NCBI GenBank assembly: GCA_020466095.1 | Contig: CM035808.1 | Span: 51,038,004 to 51,102,003, forward strand | Reading direction: 5' to 3' | Length of the DNA stretch: 64,000 bases | Source: Chlorops oryzae | Lineage: Eukaryota; Arthropoda; Insecta; Diptera; Chloropidae | Shown: positions 43,090 through 53,763 of the stretch, one piece after another | Layout: each line of letters begins with the position of its first letter | How positions within the stretch are numbered: position 1 is the stretch's first letter | The notes under the pieces: model-generated | What the model was told of the DNA's origin: nothing | Seen by the model: only the letters and a program-made list of their open reading frames with translations | The model's database searches: none | Position numbers and translations under genes: made by a program

Positions 43090-43822
43090 AACCTTTGAGT
43101 TGGATTGAAAAAAAAAAATTGTATATATTTTTTTATTTTATTTTGAAATTGCGCCTAGTTGAATTAAAACTAATTAGCAATATTGTTAGATTAGTATGTA
43201 ACTTAAATTGTCGTTATTAATCCTTAAACATATAGGTATAATGATTAATGTTGTTTTAATTAATTAAATCAGACGGTTTAGTTATTTTAAGTCGTCTTAT
43301 AAGGCCTTCTGTTTGAAGAAGGGATGAAGCTTCTGCGTTGCAATGAACTGCAAGTCTTTCGCTGTGTGCTTCGGCCTGAAACGTGATTGTTTCAGCAACC
43401 GACAGGACACCCAAATTGCGACGAAGGTCGCTGTTGCGGACGTACCATGGAGCATTGGTAATTGTTCTAAGGACACTGTTCTGGAACTTTTGAATCATCT
43501 GTCTGTTAGTCTCAGACGTGCAACCCCAAAGCTGAGATCCGTAAGCCCAAACTGGCCGTAATACCTGTTTGTATATCATTAGTTTGTTTTCGATTGTCAA
43601 AGCAGAGTGACGTCCAAGTAGCCACTTCATTGAGGAGAACTTAAGTTTCAGTTCTTGTCTTTTTATTTTTACATGTTCACACCACCGAAGCTTCGAATCA
43701 AGTGTCATGCCCAAATATTTAGCTGTATTGGCGTATGAAACTGCTTGACCATCAATATAGAGGGGTATATTCCTTATTTTTTTGTATGTGAAGACAACAT
43801 GCACATTTTTCAGAGCATTAAG
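43090..43822 (-). pseudogene. jockey-like non-LTR retrotransposon, 3' part of the RT frame
   Basis: The minus-strand frame (best part 43256-43830) has the post-catalytic region of jockey-clade reverse transcriptases: KYLGMTLDSKLRW, then HSALTIENKLMIYKQVLRPVWAYGSQLWGC, then the terminal helix with RTITNAPWYVRN and DLRRNLGVLSV. It ends at 43256, followed by an AT-rich 3' UTR and an A-rich tail near 43090-43135. It continues in frame from the upstream half at 47459, with the LTR element at 43823-47458 inserted between. Confidence 0.85.
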
Positions 43823-46800
43823 TGTCAGCATTACTCGAGCATAATTTATTGGTTTCAACAAATTAAGACTTATAGGAAAATAACAAAAAAACATTTAATA
43901 AGAAAAAAACTGAAACTCATGCGCGACGATGTCCGAACTCGTTGACTGCTGAGCGAAGACTGTCTAACTCTCTCCTGTCCCCGACAGCTCGGCCACTTCT
44001 GACTTAATGTCCTCCTGGACACTTTCCTGAGCATCAGGAAGATCTTCTACGAAATATCGATCACGCTCAAGTACTTTTGAAATCATATATGGACCCTTAT
44101 AAGCCGGATCGAGTTTAAGGGACTGTCCGATAGCACTTGGCACATGATCGATCATAACCAGGTCGCCCACATTATAGCTGCTTGGATGTTGATGACGCCG
44201 GTCAAACCGCTGCTTCCACTTTTGTCGCTCCTGTTCTATGTTTTGTATAGCCTTTTCCCGTTTTTCCCATATTTCACCCGAGTCATGTTCTTGATCTTGC
44301 AGAGCTTGGATTAGACGGTTCTGCGAAACATCTCTCGGGCTGAAATGGAAAATAAGCTCATTAGATGAATAACCGGTTACCTTATTCTTCTGAGAATTGA
44401 TGCTCCACTGTACAGTCGGTAGCTCTTTGTCCCAATCTCTCTTGTCCTTAGTCAGACATTTCAGACAGCCCAGCACGGTTTTGTTGGTCCTTTCGACCTG
44501 CCCATTAGACCTTGGCGTTCGAACCGCCGTTTTGACATGCTGTATTCCATACTTATTCATAAAATTTTCAAAATGCTTGGATGTATATGCAGTGCCACGA
44601 TCGGAAGTCAGCTGTAGCGGGACGCCGAATATAAACATGACTTCTTTCACGGCTTTGACCACTGGCTCCGTCTTAGTATTCCTGAGAGCTTTAAGGAGAA
44701 CATATTTGCTGAAGCTGCAGACAATTGCCAACACATGACAATTTCCTGATTTGCCAGATTTCCCAGATGATCGATGAATATGTTTCTAAAAGGTATTGGA
44801 AGCACCTCTCTTAGATGAAGTTGTCCTTCAGACTTCTCGCTTTTGACCTTGTTGATGCAGCATTCTTCACATGATGCAATGGAGGACTTCACATATCTGC
44901 GAAGGCGCGGAAACCAAAAATGCTGAGATATTCGTTCCATCGTCTTCTCGACGGCAAAATGCCCGAAATCATCATGACAAGCCCGGGTGATACGCCATCG
45001 GACCGCCTGTGGTACCACCAGCGTTAATTCCCCTCCAACTTTCCGGAAAAGTCTTCCAGTTTTCAACAGATAATCCGTTCGTATCTGCTTTAAGGCATCG
45101 TCATCTTTTTGTTCCTTGTTCGATAACACTTCGCATATGTGACGAAGCTTCGAATCTTGCAGCTGCATTTTATATACCCAATCTTCATTGTTCTGTCCAT
45201 GAACTGCGAGAATGCTATCAGCCACGGTTTGGCTGCTTCTTCCCGTCTCTACTGGTGCTCGGCTGAGCGCATCCACGTGTGGCATACTCACTCCTGGTTT
45301 ATGCTGGCACTCAAAGTCGAACTCCTGTAGTCTTAGCCACCATCGGGCTATACGTGGTCGCAGCGGAGTAGTCGCCTTTGTTGTTGCAATTGCATTAGAA
45401 TCGGTAACAACAACGAACCTGGTACCCAGAAGATAATATCTGAAGCGCTCCAGCGTTTCCACAATTGCTAGCACCTCGAGTTCGTGGCTGGCATAGTTCG
45501 ATTTGGCCACACTACATTGGCGACTGAAATATTGTACTGGTTTCCAGTTAGCCTCAGTCTCCTGGAACAGAATTCCTGACAGTCCTATGTGGTTTGCGTC
45601 AGTATGGACTTGATGCTCTGCTCGTATGTCGAAGAGTGCCAGTATTGGTTTTCCAGCCATCACCTGCTTCAACCTTTGGAATGCTGTTTCTTGTTCTTGT
45701 TTCCACTCAAACCCCAAATCCTTTGCGAACAACCTCGTTAGCGGTTTTGCGATCTTCGAGTAGTCCTGTATAAATCTTCGGAAATAACCGGTGAGACCCA
45801 GGAATTGTCTCACTTGTGTTGCGTTCTCCGGCGTTGGATAACATTCGATACAATTCGTTTTCTCGCTTCCTGGTTGAACGCCATCTTTACTTATAACGTG
45901 ACCCAAGAACTTGACGCTTCGTTCCAAGAATACAAACTTCGACGGCCGTAACGTCATTCCAGCTCGACTTACCAGCTCCAGAAATTCCTCAAGTAGCGCC
46001 ATGGCTTCTTCCACAGTTCCCGATGCCAAGATTACCTCATCCTTCTCGGGTTTGCTCATTTGACCAATAAGCTTAACTAGAATTTCCTGAAATTCCATGG
46101 GTGCATTCACCAAACCAAACGGCATTACCTCGTGCTCATATAGACCATCGGGTGTCATAAATGCTGTGAGCTGCTTACTCTCCTCCTTCATAGGCACCTG
46201 ATAATATCCCGATGTCATGTCCAGTGTGGTGAAATAAACATTTCCAGCCAGTCGAGCCAACTGCTCTTCCACCACATTGCATTGGGAAGTTTTTCTTAAC
46301 CGTAACGGCGTTGAGGGCCCTGAAGTCACAGCACATACGATCCTCACCATTGGATTTCTTCACCAGGATTACAGGCGCTGCATGCGGTGAAGTACTCGGG
46401 CGGATAATTCTAGACTTCAGAAGGTTTTCAAAAATTTTTGACAGGGTGAAACGCTGCGATAAAGGAACCTGGTAACGTTTCCCGATGATAGGCTGGTCCG
46501 TCTTTACTATGATCTCCATCTGTGCCATATTGCAACGACCTATATGCGCAATATCTTCCGCAAAGCACGATTGGAATTTCCGTAGAAGCTTCTGAAGACC
46601 AATTGCATCCGCATCGCTCAGGATTCCATTGACAGCTTCCATCTTTTCTTCCGTTGTAGTCAGCCTCTGAATAACCCCTGATTCGATTATTAATTTCATG
46701 CTGTCTCTGCAAATGACGTCTCTGCCCAGGAATATCGTGTGCGAAAGAAACTCATCCGGAACCTACTGAAACTGAACGGTCATCTCACGGCCATCAAACA

Positions 46801-47458
46801 CGATTTCAGTCTCGAATGCTTGCTCGCTTTGGACAATTGCACTTCCAAACCCTTGTAGGCATTTAACTATTCGAAGTCTCGCAAAGTCACTAGGGACGGG
46901 TGACTCTTGAATCAAGGACAAACTGCTGCCTGTATCCACCAAGGCGTTAACGTCAACACCGAACAACTTTATCTTTGTCGTTATCGGGCATTCTTCCTTT
47001 TCCTGCCTTACCTCTGCAACCGATGATTTTTTCGTTGGGCAAGTTTTCCCCTCGTGTCCGAACTTATTGCACACAGTGCATTTGGGCTTATGAGGGGCAG
47101 GACAATCCCTAGCTATATGCCCACCTTTGTTGCAATTGAAGCAGCGTCTGGATCTCTGTTCCGTATTCGTTTTGTTGCCTTTGGGCTGCCCATTATCACC
47201 TTCCTTTTTGACTGAAGCAATTGGTGTGCTAGCTACACCTTATACAGCTGTGTCGATGTAGGCTTTGCAATTCGAATTCCACTTTCTGAATTCTGTCAGC
47301 ATTACTCGAGCATAATTTATTGGTTTCAACAAATTAAGACTTATAGGAAAATAACAAAAAAAACATTTAATAAGAAAAAAACTGAAACTCATGCGAGACG
47401 ATGCCCGAACTCGTTGACTGCTGAGCGAAGACTGTCTAACTCTCTCCTGTCCCCGACA
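43823..47458 (-). mobile_element. Gypsy-like LTR element inserted into the jockey-like element, 5' deleted
   Basis: LTRs of 164-165 bp (43823-43986 and 47294-47458) start TGTCAGCATT and end CCCCGACA. The duplication TAAG flanks both sides (43819-43822, 47459-47462). On the minus strand the 5' LTR is followed directly by gag coding sequence (EFRKWNSNCKAYIDT), with no primer binding site, so the leader and most of gag are deleted. The total of 3.6 kb is well below the usual 5-7 kb. The two LTRs differ only slightly, so the insertion is recent. Confidence 0.9.
43964..47274 (-). pseudogene. pol: gag-pol remnant of the inserted LTR element
   Basis: In order on the minus strand come two CCHC knuckles (CFNCNKGGHIARDC; CTVCNKFGHEGKTC), a protease with LVDTGSSLS (46763-47074), and RT (46175-46699 continuing in 44647-46350 in another frame). 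RNase H (HTDANHIGLSG), an HHCC finger, and an integrase core (SDRGTAYTS, NGQVER; 43964-44734) follow. It is inactive: the first gag piece has a stop, frames shift near 46300 and 44700, and where the RT should have Tyr-x-Asp-Asp the sequence reads PEKDEVILASG, so the catalytic pair is lost. The RT-RNaseH-IN order supports Gypsy/Ty3. Confidence 0.85.
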
Positions 47459-49213
47459 TAAGTTTTATTTTCCAATGTTTAGCCCACTCAAGCACATTGT
47501 TGAGAGCAGATTGGAGGTTTCGCGTTGAGTTTATTTTATTATCCTCTACAGAGAGTAGCGCCGTGTCATCTGCAAAAGTTGCAACTGTTGTATCATTAGC
47601 ACTTGGAATATCGCTCGTATACAAAAGATATAATAATGGTCCAAGTATGCTACCCTGGGGCACTCCCGCTTTTATTGGACATATACTCGAGTAAGTGTCT
47701 CCGTATTTAATTCTAAAGTATCTTTCGGAAAGGTAAGATTCAAAAAATGTTGCATACTCCGTTGGTAGGATCCTTTTCATTTTGTAAATCAAGCCTCTGT
47801 GCCACACTTTGTCAAAGGCTTGAGATACATCGAGAAAGACAGCAGAGCAGACCGTTTTGTGCTCGAACGATTTTTCAATTAAATTTACTATTCTGTGGAC
47901 TTGGTCAAGAGTAGAGTGGTGTTTCCTAAAACCAAATTGGTGAATTGGTATGACATTGTTTTCCATTATGACTGCGTTTATTCTTTTAAAAATTGCTATC
48001 TCGAGTATGTTGGACGTAATTGGCAGCAGTGATATAGGCCTATACGATGAGACCTGATGCGCGGGATTACCTGTTTTTAGGATCATTATTATCTCCGACA
48101 TTTTCCACATGATTGGTACTTATTTTAATCGAAATGCAGTGTTAATTATTTGCGTTAGCTTAAAGACGCATTTGTTTGGTATTTGACGCAGTATTTTAGT
48201 AGTGATCAGGTCAAATCCGGGAGATTTCTTTAGTTTAAGTTGAAAATTTATTATTTCAATAATATCTAACTCGGAGATATGTGGAATTTCGTTTCATATT
48301 CGTGAGAACTGATGCTCTATAGTATCAAGGTGACTACTATCGCTATTTTCTATATTACAAACGTTAGACAATTGTTCGCAAAATAAGGTAGATTTTTCGC
48401 GATCATCTTTGGCCCAACTACCATCGTTAGTTCGAATTGGCGCATTTTGTATGATTGGTTTCTTTAGATTTTTTGTGCATTTCCACCGAGAATAACTGGT
48501 GCTTTTTTCATAAGTAAGATTGGTCAGATACACATTAAGAGATTCGTTTTTAAGTAGCTTGATTTGCATTATCAGATGCTCAGCTAGTCTGTTTAGCTCT
48601 TTTTTATAGGGTGGGTGCCTTGTTGTTTGCCATTTTTTACTGAGCTTTTGTTTTTTGAGATTAAGCTAAGAATGTGAGCGGGATATGTTCGGGATGCGTT
48701 TTGAAGGCTCCGTGTAAATATATGACCTGCACATTCAAGCTGTTGATTAGTCGAAATTTCAGATGATAAGTCCACGCTTTCGTCTAGAGACTTACGAAAG
48801 AAACTCCATTCGGTTTCCTTATTGGTCAGGAAAGGTGATTTCTGCGTTAAGGTAGCAAATTCAAGTAATGTTAAGTAAACAGGCGAATGATCCGAATTGA
48901 GTTCAATGCCGCTTTTATTTTCAATGCTATGGCGGGGTATGTGCTTATATATATAGAAATCAATTAAGTCAGTTATTTTATCTTGAACAGTCGGCAAATA
49001 AGTAGGACTTCCAGAAGATATATATCTGCATCCTGTATACTGTATAGCTTCCATAAGCTCCCTTCCCTTCGTGGTCGTCATTCGTGATCCCCAATTTATA
49101 TTCTTTGCATTAAAATCCGCACCCATGATAAAGCGATGGTTATGTTTTTGTATGAGTGATGCGTATTGGCTGCAGTTTATTGAATGTCTAGGTGGACTAT
49201 AAACGGCTGTTTA
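47459..49213 (-). pseudogene. jockey-like non-LTR retrotransposon, endonuclease and RT core
   Basis: The segment is minus strand and truncated at its 5' end near 49213. It begins inside the endonuclease (AVYSPPRHSIN, then GADFNAKNINWGS and later SDHSPV; 48593-49126). It continues through a linker (48294-48569) and RT fingers and palm (47436-48110) with SSYRPISLLP, GFRKHHSTLDQ, AVFLDVSQAFDKVWH and the catalytic FADDTALLS. Breaks near 48590, 48290 and 48120 separate the frames. At 47459 the frame (HWKIKL) continues directly into the sequence left of 43823, so the LTR element split one element. Confidence 0.85.
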
Positions 49214-50175
49214 AAAAAAAAAACACTTAAATTTTTTTTTTCATACACATTTATTTATTACATTTTTACATTATTATACAAAAACTTACAATTATGTTAA
49301 AATTTTTATGTTTTTTAAAATTATGGCAACACTTCTCATAAAAAATTTACACATTTTAACAATAAGGAATTTTAAACAAGTGGCAACTACGCAAATGTCA
49401 AAATAGTGTAAAAGTTAGAACGATTTTGGGTATTTTTTAAATCGTTATATCTCCTTAACTAGAGGCGACCCCCAAAAACGGATTGTAGATTTGGAATCAG
49501 GGGGGAAAACGGCCAGATACTAGGATTGTTCCCAAAATTGTACTATCGCAAGTTCCCAGCAGCATTCTTCAATGATGTGTCATCGATTGTAAGGTAATGA
49601 ACATTCATTCCAGAATCTATTACCTCTCATATAAAAGCAGCATTACATTTAGCATTATTTGTCATGGGTGTGGGATAACGACACCTTTCTACATTACCGT
49701 GGATCGAAGAGATAGAAAAGTATCGGGGTCGCCTCTAGTTTAGGAAATATCGCGATTTCAAGTTTGTATGGGAACACCATGTAAACATTGTAAAAACAGC
49801 CAGACTAAATGATGTGGAAATCTACCAATTGACAGAATTAGTTTGTAAAAATTCGAAATATTTCAAAATTTTACCTACAAGGAGACATTTTTTGTAAATA
49901 AAGAGAAACAATTATGCGAATTATTTAAAATTTTCAAGTTTTTCCTTTGTTCTAGAAAATATTTCACAAAAATCGTGCGGTCGCTCTTTCTATGCACACG
50001 ATTTCCAAAATTTTTCGCACTTTTTCCATGCAAACTCTTTCAAACACAGACAATTTTTCTCTTTCCATGCAAAAAATTGTTGTAACTGCTAGTTTAATTC
50101 TTCTACACAAAGCTTTGAGTTAATGTACATCTTTTAACTCACAAAACTTTTTCACAATTTTTCCCAAATTATGGT
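49214..50175. repeat. intronic repeats around GGGGGTCGCC motifs
   Basis: Near 49460 and 49730 the same family as at 37840 appears in opposite orientations, and it returns at 50330. Between them are AT-rich stretches with several GTTTGTATGG and CATGTAAACATTG phrases. No coding frame is supported. Confidence 0.45.
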
Positions 50176-50191
50176 AGTCCTGAAAAGGACT
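50172..50191 (-). terminator. third histone-type 3' stem-loop
   Basis: On the minus strand it reads AGTCCTTTTCAGGACT followed by ACCA: a 6-bp stem, TTTC loop and the usual ACCA flank. A purine-rich GGGAAAAATTG follows within 15 bases. No histone frame is recognisable upstream on the minus strand. Confidence 0.6.
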
Positions 50192-50639
50192 ATTCAACGC
50201 AAAAATATATATTGAATTCTACACGTCATAAAATTCCCAAAATATGTATTCTCAAATCTCGTAAAAATGCATAAACGATTTCGTCTGGTACGATTTCGAG
50301 CCATTTTCAAAACGTAATATTTCCTAAACTAGTGGCGACCCCCAAAAACGGATTGCAGATTTGGAATCATTTGGAGTCATTTTCCATACCTAGGGACCAA
50401 AAAATAAGCTTCCAGAAACGGCCATTATATTATATTAAAATACTTGTGAACTAATATACAATGAAAATATGAAGATGTAGCCTTTTGAAGACTATTTTTA
50501 TTAAAAATATTTTTTATTTAATTACATGAAACTAAAACGCACATGTAAATTTTGCACCCGCGATACTGGGATGACCCTTTAATCTTCTTTGTTTTTTGAT
50601 GTTTTACTTAAATTTCACTGAGAGTTAGTTTTTTTTCAC

Positions 50640-50690
50640 CGCTTCACGAGAGTAGCGATTCTCGTTTTGTGAAGTGGTGATAAGTCCTGT
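50640..50690. repeat. hairpin, CACCGCTTCAC type
   Basis: CACCGCTTCACGAGA pairs with TCTCGTTTTGTGAAGTGGTG a few bases later. It may be the end of a small repeat; another CACCGCTTC occurs at about 50727. Confidence 0.45.
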
Positions 50691-50811
50691 CATAAAAAAA
50701 AACTCACCGGACGATTCATTTTTCACCGCTTCTTTCAAGCAGAACCATAACAGTTATAAGAAATTAGGGGAAAAAAATTGGACTATAACTATTAAAGTTT
50801 GTATTAAAAAC

Positions 50812-50875
50812 AAGTAAGGGTGTTATAGTCAGGCGAGCCTGACAATAGCATACCCGACACAGATATACATTAGGG
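50812..50875 (-). repeat. fragment of the CCCGACACA hairpin-ended repeat family
   Basis: CAAGTAAGGGTGTTATAGTC, AGGCGAGCCTGAC and ATACCCGACACAGATATACA are the reverse complement of the end of the repeat at 58681-59517. Only this terminal piece is present. Confidence 0.7.
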
Positions 50876-51400
50876 TGATGACTTTTTTTGAAACTCTTTT
50901 CCTGTATCATAGCACGATGAACTTTTATTGAAGACTTCATAAAATACTAAATTTAAGGTTATTTGATAAAGAAATGTCACGCACCAAGTCATTTGAAAAA
51001 ATTTAATTTTTGATTTTTTTCCAAATTTTTGATGTTACTGTAAGCAGAGTCGCTCCTAGAGGGGTAAAATGTAAGACCAACTACCATTATTTTTTTATTC
51101 CCAACAATTTATCCAAAGATACCTTCCCCCTATCTCCACTCCATAAGGGGGCCCCCATACAAAAGTAATTTTTTTATGAATTTTCCCCCCACTGTTATAA
51201 CTAGCCCCAGAGTGCCCCTAGAGGAGTTAAATGTTTGACCGACCCCCATTAACTTTGTCTCCCTAAAATTTTTTCCCAACATACTGACCCCCTATCTCCC
51301 CTCGTTAGAAGGTCACCCATACAAAATTTCCTTAATTTTATCACAATTTCATACAAAATGGCTGTCACCACAGTCAAACCCCTCCTAGGGGGATGATATA

Positions 51401-52000
51401 TTAGGTGTAGTAAAAAGAAATCCATTATTTTTCCAATAGATGGCGTTATTTATCTGCATCTCGCGTTGTATAAGTCCGATCGTGTTCCGCTAGGGGGCAT
51501 TAGAAAGATGACAGTTCCTACTAAAAAAGCTTTTTTGACACTTTTTTGATTGATTGATTCAGTTTTGTTTGAGAGCTTGTCAAAGATGGACATCAGCAAA
51601 GAGAAAATTCGCTACATTTTACAGTTTTTCTTCGATAAGGGAGAAAACGCAAGCCAGGCGGCTGAAAATGTGAATAGCGTTTATGGACCTGATACTGTAA
51701 CAGCCAATCATGCGCAATTTTGGTTTCGTCGATTCCGTTCCGGTAACTTCGATGTCAAGGATGCACCACGCACTGGAAGGCCAATTGTCGAAAATGTCGA
51801 TAAAATCATGGAAATTATCGAGTCCGACCGTCATGTTAGAACTGTTTCGATTGCAAAAGAGCTAAAGATTGCACAAAAAACCGTTTGGAACCATTTGAAT
51901 AAGGCTGGATACACAAAGAAGCTCGATGTATGGGTGCCACACGAGTTAACGCAAATTAACCTCATAGACCGAATTTCCAATTTCTTTTTACTACACCTAA
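51401..52000 (+). mobile_element. internally deleted mariner, 600 bp
   Basis: It has the same TTAGGTGTAG ends as the mariner at 41287, flanked by TA. The transposase starts at ATG 51586 with the DNA-binding half intact and uninterrupted (HTH region, FWFRRFRSGNFDV, KIAQKTVWNHLNKAGY, WVPHEL). It stops matching shortly after DRIS at about 51977, where the sequence jumps to the right terminal repeat. The whole catalytic domain is missing. The frame runs out into the foldback host sequence to 52077. A truncated DNA-binding protein could still be made and bind mariner ends. Confidence 0.88.
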
Positions 52001-52431
52001 TATATGACCGATCCCCATTATTTTTTTACCCCAAGTATTTTCTTCAAACATACCCACCCTCTATCTTCTCTCCTTAGGGGGGTCCCAATACAAAAATAGG
52101 CTTAAATTAAAGAAAAATGCCTCACGAACTTCAATCTATAATATAGATGCCGTAGGAACAAGAACGAGCATGTTCAGTATGCATATTCGAAAAATTTACA
52201 AAATTACCTTTTAAACGAGCATAATATGAAGAATATTGGGTTCGTTTTTGGTATGTTTTAATAATATGTTATAACTATTACTTTTTAAACTGAATTTTGG
52301 GTTCCATCCCCTAACTGGCCAAATAATGACCCTAGTAGAAAAAAATAAATTTTCGAGTCAAATGCCGCAAACCTCAATCTATGAAGAGTTTTTTAAAACT
52401 ATAACCATTAATATCAGTTAGTGGTTTCTAT

Positions 52432-52823
52432 GAGTGTCCGACCGAAGGTTCGGCTTCGGTAATCGGCATAATCGGCCAATTCCTAATCTTCGGCTTCGGC
52501 TGGAAAAAGCCGAATATTTTAGCCGAATATTTTTGCATTTTAATGGAAGTAAAAAGTCACGATAGATTTTCAATTGCTTCATTGAGACCTCTTACACTAG
52601 TGAATTATTGCCGTAAAATCTCACTTTGTGGGCGACTAAAGCGAAAGAATTTAGAGAAAATTTGAGCGGTTTTTTTTTGTGCTTGTCAAATGAATAAAGG
52701 CTGATTTTGTTTCCTTACTGTAAAATGTTTTGCATTCGGCTTCGGCCTTCGGTCTTCGGCCGAAGTCTTCAACTCTGCCGATTGTTCGGCTTCGGCTAAA
52801 AATCCACCTTCGGTCGGACACTA
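52432..52823. mobile_element. 392-bp hAT-like MITE with 8-bp duplication
   Basis: The ends are GAGTGTCCGACCGAAGGT and, reversed, TAGTGTCCGACCGAAGGT. GTTTCTAT flanks both sides (52424-52431, 52824-52831). Sub-terminal regions are rich in CTTCGGC/GCCGAA. The middle (about 52580-52660) resembles the TACACTAG MITE family (TTACACTAGTGAATTATTG, GGGCGACTAAAG), so it carries a foreign segment. Confidence 0.88.
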
Positions 52824-53763
52824 GTTTCTATTCATTAAATTAATTCAAAACAAATATATTTTGAAACGCATTATTCACTGTTTTCACGTTCGAGTTTTGA
52901 GTCTTTGCATGCATACAGACCGAGAGAGACATGCAAAGACTTAAGAAACGAACGTGAAAACAGTGAATAATGCGTTTCAAAAAATATTTGTTTTGAATTA
53001 ATTTAATGAATAGAAACCACTTACCGATATTAATGGTTATAGTTTTAAAAAACTCGTCATAGATTGAGGTTTGCGGCATTTGACTCGAATATTTTTTTGT
53101 CTACTAGGGTCATTATTTGGCCAGTTAGGGTAGGGGATGGAACCAAAATTCAGTTTTTAAAAAAAGTAATAATTATAACATATTATTAAAACATACCAAA
53201 AACGAACCCAATACTCTTCATTTTAGGCTCGTTTAAAAGGTAATTTTGTAAATTTTTCGAATATGCATACTGAACATGCTCGTACTTGTTCCTAGAGCAT
53301 CTATATTATAGATTGAAGTTCGTGAGGCATTTTTCTTTAATTTAAGCCTATTTTTGTATTGGGACCCCCCCTAAGGAGGGGAGATAGAGGGTAGGTATGT
53401 TTGAAGAAAATATTTGGGGTAAAAAAATAATGGGGGTCGGTCATATACATATATCATCCCCCTAGGAGGGGTTTTACTAGTGACAGCCATTTTGTATGAA
53501 ATTGTGATAAAATTAAGTTAAAATTAACTTTGTATGGGTGACCCGAAAATCAAAACAAAGAACGATGGCAGTGTTGCCAAAAGCAAAAATAAAAATTCCC
53601 TACAAAATAAAAAAAATTCCCTAAAGTTCTTTAAATAAGGAAAATTTCGAAAAAAATTTTGAATATGCGCAAGGCGTAATCTTTTATTGTATGATTCTGG
53701 GTAGAGTATCGATGCCCAACGATAGTTTTTACCAAAAAAAATATATATGAGAAATTTGAGAAT

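Larger units (their letters stand above)
51040..53540. mobile_element. second copy of the 2.5-kb foldback family, with two nested insertions
   Basis: The arms share with the copy at 21715-24206 the GACCGACCCCCATTA, CCCCTATCTCCCCTC and AACCTCAATCTATGA blocks and the central GACCGAGAGAG loop (near 52920). The left arm is interrupted at 51401-52000 by a deleted mariner and at 52432-52823 by a hAT-like MITE. The right outer part ends near 53540 without the TAGGGCTGCT terminus, so that end is truncated, and the left end is unclear. Confidence 0.8.

Noticed and set aside
50190..50320. Possible histone H3 start (ATGGCTCG...) upstream of the third stem-loop on the minus strand
   Set aside because: Only the first codons resemble H3; the frame then diverges completely and ends without any histone-fold sequence.
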